Of a DNA stretch of 64,000 nucleotides, positions 46,393-54,275 are shown one piece after another (positions within the stretch are counted from its first letter, which is position 1; the number at the start of each line of letters is the position of its first letter). This stretch comes from Nocardia donostiensis (GTDB taxonomy: Bacteria; Actinomycetota; Actinomycetes; Mycobacteriales; Mycobacteriaceae). A program made the position numbers and the translations under genes. Below the pieces are notes generated by a model. It had not been told where the DNA came from, made no database searches, and saw only the letters and a program-made list of their open reading frames with translations. The stretch is taken from contig NZ_MUKP01000018.1 of the NCBI RefSeq assembly GCF_002081715.1, positions 1-64,000 on the forward strand, in the 5' to 3' direction.

Positions 46393-48116
46393 CACTGCGC
46401 TCCGCCCCCGCCGAAGACAACACCGACCCGGCGGCAGATATCGATGCTCACGCGCGCGGCGACCCGCTGGTGGCTCGGCTCAGACAGCAGGCACGTCTGC
46501 GTGGCGACGCCACCGCGTTCGTCGAGCTGCGCTATCAGGGGCAGCGCTGCCTACCTGAGTCGATGACCTACGCCGAATTGGACCGTGTGGCAGCCACCTT
46601 CGCCGCGCAACTGCAGACGGTGAGCCGTCCCGGTGACCGTGTCGCGATCCTGTGCGGACACGGCCTCGGCTACATTGTGGCGTTCCTGTCTTGCCTGTAT
46701 GCGAGGCGGACCGCGGTGCCGCTGTTCCCGGCCGCCGACCGCAACCGCTCCCGCCTTGAAACCGTGCTCGACGACGCTCGGCCGAGCGTCGCATTCGTCT
46801 CCGCGGACGACAGCACAAGCCCCCGGCTGCTCGCCCCGGTTTTCGACCAATTCCTGCCGGTAGACAGGCATGCCCCTGATATCGGCCCGCTGGTGGCGCC
46901 GGACGAGACCGCAGGGACCGGCCCCGCGTATCTGCAGTACACCTCTGGTTCGACCCGGTCGCCTGCCGGTGTACGGGTGACGTGCCGGAATCTGGCGACC
47001 GCGCTACGGCAGCTGTGCACGGCGCTGCCCGCCGCCCGCGCCGCGCCGATCGTCACCTGGCTGCCGTTCTTCCACGATATGGGTTTGCTTCTCGGATTGG
47101 CGCTGCCGCTGTATACGGGCGTCCCCGGGGTGACGATGGCGCCCGTCGATTTCGTGAAACGCCCCATTCGCTGGTTACGCGCCTGCTCCGACTATCGGGC
47201 CGGGATGACCGGCAGCCCGAATTTCGGTGTCGCTTTGGCTGTCTCGGCGACCACCGCGGATGAGCGGACCGGCTTGGATCTGTCCGCGCTCGAGGTCGTG
47301 CTCAACGGTGCCGAACCGGTCCGTGCCGCCACCTTGGACGCGTTCACCAGCGTTTTCGCCGACTACGGTTTCCGGCATCGGGCGCATACGCCCGGTTACG
47401 GGCTGGCGGAGGCAACGCTGCCGGTGGCGATCTCCAAGCAGGCGGAAGAGCCCGTGATCACCCGTTTCGACCGTGACGCGCTGGCTGCCGGGTATGCGGT
47501 GCAGACGAAATCCGGCGCTGGTTTCGCCCTGGTCGCCTGCGGGATGCCGATGGTGGACGAGCAGGTGGCGGTGGTCGATCCGGGTGCATCGCTCGAACTG
47601 GAGCCGGGCATGGTCGGCGAGATCTGGGTGTGCGGGGCGAATGTGTGCGATGGCTACCACAGTCGACCCGATTGTTCGGCGATTTTCGCCACGCCGCTGC
47701 CGGGCCGGACCGGCAGCTGGTTGCGCACCGGCGACCTCGGGTTCTGGTTCCACGGCCGACTCTATGTGACGGACCGGCTCAAAGATGTGATCGTCATCGA
47801 CGGCCGCAACCATTACCCGGCGGATATCGAGGCGACCGTGATCGGGTGTGCGCCCGAGGTCAGGCCGGATCGGGTAACGGTCTTCGGCTACGACGACGGC
47901 GCTACGGAGAATGTGGTCGTGGTGGCCGAGCTCGCGCAGGAGACGATCGGCGAGCCCCGTGAGATCGAACGACGCATAGCTGCCGCCGTCGCGTCAACGC
48001 ACGATATCCGGCTCGCCGATATCGTCCTGACCGTTCGGGGACGGATACCGCGCACCAGCAGCGGCAAATTGCGCCGCGGCGAGTGCCGGGCACGTTATTT
48101 GCACGGGACCCTGTGA
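46389..48116 (+). CDS. Fatty acyl-AMP ligase (FAAL, FadD32-like)
   Basis: 575-residue adenylating enzyme of the FAAL group, which transfers acyl-adenylate to carrier proteins rather than CoA. The FAAL-type A3 motif LQYTSGSTRSPAGVRVT near 178 and WLPFFHDMGLLLGLALPLY near 220 are diagnostic, as are GSPNFGVALAV and YGLAEATLPV. The C-terminal GDLGFWFHGRLYVTDRLKDV and RTSSGKLRRGECR complete the active site. GTG 46389 overlaps the PKS stop (GTGA). It is expected to load a fatty acid onto the stand-alone ACP or the PKS for extension. Confidence 0.93.
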   Translation: MTLRSAPAEDNTDPAADIDAHARGDPLVARLRQQARLRGDATAFVELRYQGQRCLPESMTYAELDRVAATFAAQLQTVSRPGDRVAILCGHGLGYIVAFLSCLYARRTAVPLFPAADRNRSRLETVLDDARPSVAFVSADDSTSPRLLAPVFDQFLPVDRHAPDIGPLVAPDETAGTGPAYLQYTSGSTRSPAGVRVTCRNLATALRQLCTALPAARAAPIVTWLPFFHDMGLLLGLALPLYTGVPGVTMAPVDFVKRPIRWLRACSDYRAGMTGSPNFGVALAVSATTADERTGLDLSALEVVLNGAEPVRAATLDAFTSVFADYGFRHRAHTPGYGLAEATLPVAISKQAEEPVITRFDRDALAAGYAVQTKSGAGFALVACGMPMVDEQVAVVDPGASLELEPGMVGEIWVCGANVCDGYHSRPDCSAIFATPLPGRTGSWLRTGDLGFWFHGRLYVTDRLKDVIVIDGRNHYPADIEATVIGCAPEVRPDRVTVFGYDDGATENVVVVAELAQETIGEPREIERRIAAAVASTHDIRLADIVLTVRGRIPRTSSGKLRRGECRARYLHGTL

Positions 48117-48125
48117 TCGGAGCGG

Positions 48126-48527
48126 TCAGCGACCGTCGCGGCCGAGTAGACGGTCGGTTTCGCGGCGCTCCCGTTTTGTCGGTCGACCGGATCCGCGGTC
48201 CCGGCGGGGCATGGCAGCCAGCACCTCACGCGGCGGGGGCGGTGGGCTGCGGTCGATCAGGCATTGGGCAGCGATCGGGGCGCCGACCCGTTTGGTGATG
48301 ATGCGTTCGACGATCACGATCCGTTCGATACCGCCCGACCGGATCCGTACCTCGTCGCCGGGGTGAACGGTGTGGGCAGGTTTGACGGTCGTCCCGTTGA
48401 CGCGGACGTGTCCGCCCCGGCAGGCAGCCGCGGCCGCGGACCGGGTTTTGAACAGCCGAACCGCCCAGATCCACGAATCGACTCGGGCCTGGGTTGCGGC
48501 GTTGTGCTGGTGTGGTTCGCTCGCCAC
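48126..48527 (-). CDS. S4-domain RNA-binding protein (Hsp15-like)
   Basis: 133-residue protein with an N-terminal S4 domain: RVDSWIWAVRLFKTRSAAAAACRGG then HVRVNGTTVKPAHTVHPGDEV. A basic tail follows (PRRDRGSGRPTKRERRETD). Hsp15-type proteins bind stalled 50S subunits with attached nascent chains. GTG 48527 lies 4 bases after the NlpC/P60 stop, so the two may be co-transcribed; it converges on FAAL with 9 bases between. Confidence 0.88.
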   Translation of the reverse strand: MASEPHQHNAATQARVDSWIWAVRLFKTRSAAAAACRGGHVRVNGTTVKPAHTVHPGDEVRIRSGGIERIVIVERIITKRVGAPIAAQCLIDRSPPPPPREVLAAMPRRDRGSGRPTKRERRETDRLLGRDGR

Positions 48528-48530
48528 CTG

Positions 48531-49172
48531 TTACACGATACGGCGTGCGGTGACCACGTCGTCGGGGCTCAGCGAGGTGTAGGAAACCGGCTGGCCGGAC
48601 TGGACGGCGTTCAGCAGCTGCCCGTCGCCCGCGTACATGCCGACATGACCGCCACCGTTGGTGATGACGATATCGCCGGGACGCAGGTCCTGGAACGCGA
48701 CGGGCGCGCCGACATGCGACTGTTCGAAGCTGGTGCGCGGCAGTTCGATACCGGCCTGCTTGTAGGCCCACTGGACGAGCCCGGAGCAGTCGAAGTTGTT
48801 CGGGCCTGCGGCACCCCATGAGTACATGGCGCCGACCTTCGTTTTGGCGGCGTCGAGGGCGATATCTGCGGGAGTGTTGTCGAATACTCCGGGCATCATC
48901 GGGGCGAAGCCGGGAGCGGGGGCGCCGGGAGCGGCAGGCGGGGGAGTCAACGCCTGCTGCAGCTGCTGGTTCAGCTCCTCGACCGGCTGTTCGAATTCGT
49001 CCGGCACTTCGACGTCGAATTTGCCGACACCGGGAATGTCGATGGTGGCCGTAGCTGCCATGGCCGGAATCGCGGGCATGGCCCCGGTCGATGCGGCCAC
49101 AGCGCCCATCATGAGCGCACCTTTGACGGAATTCGGCAAACGAGAATCCCGCTGCAAGCTGTGTTTACCCAC
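48531..49172 (-). CDS. Secreted NlpC/P60 peptidoglycan endopeptidase
   Basis: 213-residue exported C40 peptidase. The signal peptide has a basic N-region, a hydrophobic core GALMMGAVAASTGAMPAI and a probable cut after PAMA. A 60-residue acidic/Pro linker (FEQPVEELNQQLQQAL) follows. The catalytic domain has Cys in NNFDCSGLVQWAYKQAG and His in GGGHVGMYAGDG. It cleaves stem peptides of peptidoglycan in the cell wall (family knowledge; Rip-like). GTG 49172 with GGAGA 9 bases upstream is selected; an in-frame 52-residue extension is not secretory-like. Confidence 0.88.
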   Translation of the reverse strand: MGKHSLQRDSRLPNSVKGALMMGAVAASTGAMPAIPAMAATATIDIPGVGKFDVEVPDEFEQPVEELNQQLQQALTPPPAAPGAPAPGFAPMMPGVFDNTPADIALDAAKTKVGAMYSWGAAGPNNFDCSGLVQWAYKQAGIELPRTSFEQSHVGAPVAFQDLRPGDIVITNGGGHVGMYAGDGQLLNAVQSGQPVSYTSLSPDDVVTARRIV

Positions 49173-49706
49173 CGAGCTGCGTCTCCGATCTTCGTGCTCT
49201 CCCGCCGACCGGGTGAGGCTACTACACCTCCGGTTCCCGGCTCGGCGGCCGAGATCCGAGGGGCCCCGACAGCCGATGAAGCGGCGACCAAGTGGCGCCG
49301 CTCCTTCTGACGAAGCGACTGACTCCACTAAGTCACGAGAAGATTACGATGCCGAGGCGATGTTGTCCAGCGCACAGACCTGGGACTTCTGCAGAACTGC
49401 ACGTACAGATGCAAAGACAACCGCGAAATAGGCGGGCGCTCGGCTGTTGCCGGATAACGAAACGTGACCGCCCGCAGCCCGCTGCTGTTATCGCGCCGAG
49501 GCCTGCGGAGCCTTGAATTCGCTTGGGGTGCAGGGCGTTAAACTGGGTACCGCTGTCGAAGATCGTCGACAAGAACCATCGCCAGGGGGTAGCGGCGAGC
49601 CCGACCAGCACAGCAAACCGCAAATCAGTACCATGCTCCACGAGCGCACGCTCGCGAGCGGGCCGTCCCGTCCGGCGCGGGAGAACCAGTTGGGATGTGA
49701 TCAACG
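49173..49706. other. 534-base gene-free region between nlpC-like and first secreted-paralogue genes
   Basis: It contains the leader of the NlpC/P60 gene, with several GC stems on the minus strand (for example GCGGCG-n-CACTTGG-n-CGCCGC), and the promoter of the plus-strand secreted gene. No protein-coding start with a ribosome site was found. Confidence 0.5.
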
Positions 49707-50165
49707 ATGGCTGCGACCAACAGAGCCAGCCGTGGCCGCGGTAAACGGCGCATGCGGCGGGCTGGAGTCGTGATCACCGGCTTAGGGGCTGTTGTGTCGG
49801 CGCTGGCTATGGCTGCGCCGAGCGCGATGGCAGTGCCTATCGGTCAGCCCATCGTGTCGATAGGGATGAGCGGTGGTCTCACCGCCAGTATCGGAACCAA
49901 CTGCCGGTATCAGGTGCAGGTGCTGACGAACGACGACGCCGACCCGGTCGTCTTAAGCGATGGGGCGGGCGGCAGATTCGTCCCGAACAACGTCACCGCC
50001 GAACCCGTCGGCCCCAACTACAAGGTGTTCACCACATGGTGGCCCGCCAATACCGGTGATCTCGTCGTCACTGCCTCCCAGTCAGGGCAGGTCGTGAGCA
50101 CGGAGCCGATCAAGGTGGGGCCTGGCATAGATCTCATGGGCGCCGGGTGCATCGTCCTGCGCTGA
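49707..50165 (+). CDS. Small secreted Cys-paired beta protein, paralogue 1
   Basis: 152 residues. Signal peptide: basic N-region with RGRGKRRMRR, core AGVVITGLGAVVSALAMAA, cut after SAMA near residue 42. The mature part is about 110 residues, beta-rich and Ig-like, with one early Cys in IGTNCRYQVQV and one near the end in GAGCIVLR, likely a disulfide joining the ends. The conserved WWPANTGDLVVTASQ strand corresponds to WRPTATGSHVITATQ in paralogue 2. Function is unknown. Two further paralogues follow within 2 kb on the same strand. Confidence 0.78.
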   Translation: MAATNRASRGRGKRRMRRAGVVITGLGAVVSALAMAAPSAMAVPIGQPIVSIGMSGGLTASIGTNCRYQVQVLTNDDADPVVLSDGAGGRFVPNNVTAEPVGPNYKVFTTWWPANTGDLVVTASQSGQVVSTEPIKVGPGIDLMGAGCIVLR

Positions 50166-50183
50166 GTGAACGCTGATCACAAC

Positions 50184-50220
50184 GGTGCTTCAGGACGCGC
50201 CGCCACGCTCCTGAAGCACC
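50184..50220. terminator. Shared hairpin between convergent genes
   Basis: Perfect 12-base inverted repeat GGTGCTTCAGGA / TCCTGAAGCACC with a 13-base loop. It lies 19 bases after the plus-strand secreted gene and overlaps the last codons of the minus-strand gene at 50190. Confidence 0.7.
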
Positions 50221-50453
50221 CGCTCCAGCTCATCGATCCGACGCCGCGCGTCCGCGAGTTCGACCTCGAGCTGCCCCAACGACATCACCAGCGGGCCGAC
50301 CGCGAGATCGGCAACCAGCTGTGGGTCGTCGTAGCCGCGCTCGATGGCGATCAGGATGTTGTTACGAATACGGTTGGCGACCACGGCCCCGGCGGGCACG
50401 TTCCAGGACTCGACGACTTCGGCGGTCGTCGTGGGTTCGGGCTCGACGGACAT
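50190..50453 (-). CDS. Small protein with C-terminal coiled coil
   Basis: 87 residues starting at ATG 50453, which has GGGAG 5 bases upstream. An earlier ATG at 50465 is possible; the longer frame above it is not credible. The centre is WNVPAGAVVANRIRNNILIAI; the C-terminus LEVELADARRRIDELERVL is a clear coiled coil. No family is recognised. No signal peptide. It is convergent with the secreted gene and may be a small regulator or scaffold. Confidence 0.6.
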   Translation of the reverse strand: MSVEPEPTTTAEVVESWNVPAGAVVANRIRNNILIAIERGYDDPQLVADLAVGPLVMSLGQLEVELADARRRIDELERVLQERGGAS

Positions 50454-51208
50454 GACCACTCCCATCTTCACTGGACATGACCCACTCAGCCTAGAGACCT
50501 CGTACAGTCCTTGTCCCACACGAAACTCCGGGGCTACCCACAGCCGACGGCCTCGAGCACCACCTTTCGGTTCCTGATATCGCCGATAAGGACTCGACAT
50601 GCAACTGGCCGATGGAAACCGGAAGCGAGCGAAATAACTCGTGCTGGTGTAGTGCACTTCGCGGTTGGGAAGATAACATTCCATCGGTCCGACTGCGCAC
50701 CGATCAGTAGCGTCGCGCTGTAACCGACTTCTACTCGAAAGCAACGTATCATCACCGAGCGTTCGCTTCACCCCAAAAAGCCAACTACAAGTTCATTTCC
50801 GAGAACTTATCCCCTAACGAGCAGTCACGAATTATACGACAAGCAACGCGCTCACCCTGCTGATGCAGCCTAATCGTTTTCTCCCTCTTCTTGCGCCCCA
50901 GTCCAGATCAGCGGATGCTCGAATCGTGCGGTCTATTCGACCGCATAGCAGCACCATTGAGGTCCAGGAGGACCAGCAATGTGGACAGCAAGCAGGCCAA
51001 ACGCCCACCGAGGCCCATCGTGGGCCTAGTGGGCGTCAGGCAACAGCCTGTCCCGCAAATTGTCGGCGCGGCCTATGCCGGCCCTCCGGCAAGCGGTGCA
51101 TCCACCACTGCTGAATGTCGGCAATGGATTCCACTCGGGATTCGCACATATCGCGCTACCGTGAGAACTTTCCAGCCGCATCCCCCATCCCAAATGGGAG
51201 TAGTTCAC
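50454..51208. other. 755-base low-GC gap upstream of secreted paralogue 2
   Basis: The stretch 50720-50860 is clearly poorer in G+C than the rest of the window, and no gene is recognised. A frame from GTG 50981 (GGAGG upstream) runs into the paralogue 2 frame without a stop. It would place the signal peptide internally, so it is regarded as a chance extension or a remnant. Confidence 0.5.
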
Positions 51209-51643
51209 GTGTGGAAAGAAAGAAGAACCAGCAGCCGCGGCCGATTTATGTCACGGGTGCAAATCTCAATGGCAAGTACTGCGGCCATCGCAGCAACTCT
51301 TGTTTTCGCCGCACCTCAGGCCGGGGCAAATGCCACTCTTGTCAACCCGCCTGTCCAAGGCTTGAGCTTCGGGACAAGCTCCAACTTCGGCACAAACTGC
51401 GAATACGAAGTAAGCGCGGCCGTAGACGACCCTGCTACCAAGGTTGTTTTTACCGATTCCCTCGCGGCTAATTTCACCCCGCCTGATCCGATGCCGATGG
51501 GCAACGTTGTCACCACTCGTTGGCGGCCCACTGCTACTGGTTCTCATGTAATTACTGCCACGCAAGGCGGAGCAGCGATATCAGCCCCGATAACAGTCGG
51601 CAGTGGTCTCTCCATATTCGGGATTGCATGCGTAGTTTACTAA
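51209..51643 (+). CDS. Small secreted Cys-paired beta protein, paralogue 2
   Basis: 144 residues from GTG 51209, chosen because GGGAG lies 8 bases upstream; ATG 51248 is the alternative. The signal peptide has a basic N-region (KERRTSSRGR), core STAAIAATLVFAA and cut after QAGA. The mature domain repeats the family plan: FGTNCEYEVSA near the front, WRPTATGSHVITATQGG in the middle and FGIACVVY at the end, with the two Cys conserved. Function unknown. Base composition is slightly lower in GC than the housekeeping genes. Confidence 0.72.
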   Translation: MWKERRTSSRGRFMSRVQISMASTAAIAATLVFAAPQAGANATLVNPPVQGLSFGTSSNFGTNCEYEVSAAVDDPATKVVFTDSLAANFTPPDPMPMGNVVTTRWRPTATGSHVITATQGGAAISAPITVGSGLSIFGIACVVY

Positions 51644-51701
51644 TAGGAGGACAAGGACTCGACACGCCGCATCGTACTATCCGACTCAGGAGCGACTCAC
51701 C

Positions 51702-52136
51702 ATGCAGACCGAAAGCAGAAATGGTACGAAACGAGGACATATGCGGCGAGGCAGTGCCCTGGGAGATATCGGAGCCGTCGCCGCAGCCCTCGTTCTGGCT
51801 ACACCACAAGCCGGGGCAGCAGCTTCAGCTATCAATGTGGAACAGGGCCTCAGTTTCGGGGCCAAAAACTACGGAACCGGCTGTACATACAAAGTGACAG
51901 CAACCGCGGATCCTGCAGTCCCGGACCCCGTCATATTCGGAGACGAAAAGGGCGGCACTTTTTCCGCAACCTCGGTACCACTCACCGGCAACACCGCCAG
52001 CACCAACTGGACACCTAGAAATACAGGAATGCAATATGTCGGAGCTTATCAAAATACTTTACCGGCACAGCTGCAGACCGTAGATGTCAACACTGGGTTC
52101 CCCATATTCGGCATGTGCGTCGTACTCCCGTGGTAA
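51702..52136 (+). CDS. Small secreted Cys-paired beta protein, paralogue 3
   Basis: 144 residues from ATG 51702 with AGGAG 9 bases upstream. Signal peptide: SRNGTKRGHMRRG basic region, core IGAVAAALVLATP, cut after QAGA. The mature domain has GTGCTYKVTATAD, a TNWTPRNTGMQYVGAYQ strand and FGMCVVLPW at the end, so both Cys align with paralogues 1 and 2. Starting 58 bases after paralogue 2, it is probably in the same transcript. The three copies differ enough to imply old duplications. Confidence 0.75.
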   Translation: MQTESRNGTKRGHMRRGSALGDIGAVAAALVLATPQAGAAASAINVEQGLSFGAKNYGTGCTYKVTATADPAVPDPVIFGDEKGGTFSATSVPLTGNTASTNWTPRNTGMQYVGAYQNTLPAQLQTVDVNTGFPIFGMCVVLPW

Positions 52137-52370
52137 GGAGAACATCGATTCGGTCCACCCCTTACTCACCGTCGCCGCTGCACGGGCGGGCACCGGCAGT
52201 CCAAGTAGCGGTCGCCCGAGGTGATCTCGATGGTTGCCTGCCTCATGGTGGCTGACCAAGCAGCGGGCGTGAAGCGTTGAAGGGCCGAAAACAGCAACCC
52301 ATAGCGGTATCTAGGACACGTCGTAGATACCCTGAGAAAACGCTAGCGGGAGGCGCTACGGTGTCCCGGT

Positions 52371-53552
52371 ATGGACCCAGTGCGCAATCCGTATGCCCCC
52401 GGCGCCGGTCAGCGCCCGCCCGAATTGGCCGGGCGGGACAAACAACTCGGCGCCTTCGATATCGTGCTGGAGCGGATCGCGCGCGGCAGGCCGGAGCGCA
52501 GTGTCATGCTCACCGGGTTGCGGGGCGTGGGGAAAACGGTGCTACTCAATCAGCTTCGGTCGGCAGCGGTATCGCGTGGGTGGGGTACCGGGAAGATCGA
52601 GGCGCGGCCGGATCAGGGTTTGCGTAGGCCGCTGTCGTCGGCGTTGCATATGGCGGCGCGGGCGATCGCGAAGGCACATCGCAATCCGGAACGGGTCGAC
52701 GATTTCCTCGGGATTCTGAAGGCATTCGCGCTGCGGGCGACCGCGGACAAAGGGATGCGCGAGCGCTGGCAGCCGGGTATCGATGTGCCCGCGGTAACCG
52801 GTCGCGCCGATTCCGGTGATATCGAAATCGACCTGGTGGAACTGTTGATGGAGGCCGCGGCCTTGGCTGGTGATATCGGGGTGGGTATCGCGATCTTCAT
52901 CGATGAGATGCAGGACCTCGGCGCGGCGGATGTGTCGGCGATCTGCGGGGCCTGCCATGAGCTGAGCCAGGACACCGCGCCGCTGATCGTGGTCGGTGCG
53001 GGGCTGCCGCATCTGCCCGCAGTGCTCTCGGCGTCCAAAAGCTATTCGGAACGGCTGTTCAGCTATCACCGGATCGACCGGCTAGACCGCGAATCCGCCG
53101 ATCAGGCGCTGATCGCCCCGGCCGAACGGGAGGAGGTGAAGTTCACCGGTGAGGCGCTGGATGCGCTGTACCGCAAAGCCGACGGCTACCCGTATTTCGT
53201 GCAGGCCTATGGCAAAGCCACCTGGGATCAGGCGCCGAGCAGCCCGATCACTGCTGAGGACGTCGAAGTGGCCGCACCCGCCGCGGAGGAGGAGCTGGCC
53301 GTCGGTTTCTTCGGCTCCCGCTACGAACGCGCCACCCCGGCCGAACGCGAATACATGCGGGCGATGGCCGACCTCTCCGATATGGACGAGCCGGTGGCGA
53401 CCGCGGCGGTGGCCAAGGAACTGGGACGCAAACCCGCCTCGCTGTCACCCGCCCGCGACGGACTGATCAAAAAGGGACTCATCTACTCGGCCGAACGCGG
53501 CACCATCGGCTTCACGGTCCCGCACTTCGGGCGTTATCTGCGCACTGTGTGA
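52371..53552 (+). CDS. AAA-type ATPase with C-terminal winged helix
   Basis: 393-residue ATPase of the ORC/Cdc6-like or STAND-like AAA group. Walker A is LTGLRGVGKTVLL near 48, Walker B is IFIDEMQDLG near 176, and VVGAGLPHLPAVL is a sensor-like strand. The last 80 residues (SLSPARDGLIKKGLIYSAER) read as a winged helix that may bind DNA or a partner. Similar single-copy ATPases are common in actinobacteria without a known role. No neighbouring gene clearly belongs with it. Confidence 0.8.
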   Translation: MDPVRNPYAPGAGQRPPELAGRDKQLGAFDIVLERIARGRPERSVMLTGLRGVGKTVLLNQLRSAAVSRGWGTGKIEARPDQGLRRPLSSALHMAARAIAKAHRNPERVDDFLGILKAFALRATADKGMRERWQPGIDVPAVTGRADSGDIEIDLVELLMEAAALAGDIGVGIAIFIDEMQDLGAADVSAICGACHELSQDTAPLIVVGAGLPHLPAVLSASKSYSERLFSYHRIDRLDRESADQALIAPAEREEVKFTGEALDALYRKADGYPYFVQAYGKATWDQAPSSPITAEDVEVAAPAAEEELAVGFFGSRYERATPAEREYMRAMADLSDMDEPVATAAVAKELGRKPASLSPARDGLIKKGLIYSAERGTIGFTVPHFGRYLRTV

Positions 53553-53689
53553 TCCGAGTACCATGAGGCTGCAGAACACGTTCGGCTGTGCCGGACAGTG
53601 ACGAGGACGCTGACCCAGCAGGGCTCGCCCCGGAGCCGAGGTACGACGGCGGTACGCCGAGCACGCTGTACCAGCGCACCACCGCTCCC

Positions 53690-54160
53690 TCAATTACCGC
53701 GCCCCGCAGCACCGCTGGAACGGCAAAGCCCCTGGTCGGTGCAGGCGCTGCCGAGCGCGTCCCAGGTCTGCGGTCCCACGATGCCGTCCACCCGGATGTC
53801 GTAGTAGCGCTGGAAGTTCCGCACCGCCTGCTGTGTCCGTGAGCCGAACACACCGTCCACCTCGACGGTGCCGTTGCCGTAGTAGTCGCTCACGATCAAC
53901 TGGACGACAGCGACACACACGCCGTCATCGCCTCGTCGCAGTGTCGGCTCCTCGATCAGACAGCCGACGATCACCGACTCGGAGTCGGCTGATTCCGCGT
54001 CGATATCGGCAGGTTCCGCACCGCGGGGTGCGGTAAGAACCAGCCCGCCGTTGCCCGGCGACGCCTGCGCCACCCCGGTCACCGCGCCGAAACCCACCAC
54101 CGCGATCACCATCGCGCGCAGTACGCGCCCAGCCGCTCGTGTTGTCCCTATCCGGTTCAT
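53690..54160 (-). CDS. Secreted peptidoglycan-binding (PG_binding_1) protein
   Basis: 156 residues from ATG 54160 (MNRIGTTRAAGRV). Signal peptide core VLRAMVIAVVGFGAVTGVA with a cut after AQA. A short acidic linker leads to one peptidoglycan-binding domain: VAVVQLIVSDYYGNGTVEVDGVFGSRT and VRNFQRYYDIRVDGIVGPQTW. Extra Cys residues (CLIEEP, CVAVV, SACTDQGLC) suggest disulfides. It is downstream of the EmbR-like regulator and of a kinase whose extracellular end has the same domain, so the two may compete for one ligand (inference). Confidence 0.8.
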   Translation of the reverse strand: MNRIGTTRAAGRVLRAMVIAVVGFGAVTGVAQASPGNGGLVLTAPRGAEPADIDAESADSESVIVGCLIEEPTLRRGDDGVCVAVVQLIVSDYYGNGTVEVDGVFGSRTQQAVRNFQRYYDIRVDGIVGPQTWDALGSACTDQGLCRSSGAAGRGN

Positions 54161-54275
54161 TCGGTCCCGCCTTCCGTTGGCCACCGGATTCGAACCCACT
54201 TCGAATCCGTCGCGCCGACGCTAGAAGCCGCCGCCAACGTCTCGGTAACGTTGCTCTCATGCCCGCCGGAGCTGG

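Noticed and set aside
48531..49328. Longer NlpC/P60 start at 49328
   Set aside because: The extra 52 residues are Arg/Ser-rich and would bury the signal peptide; GTG 49172 has a GGAGA site.
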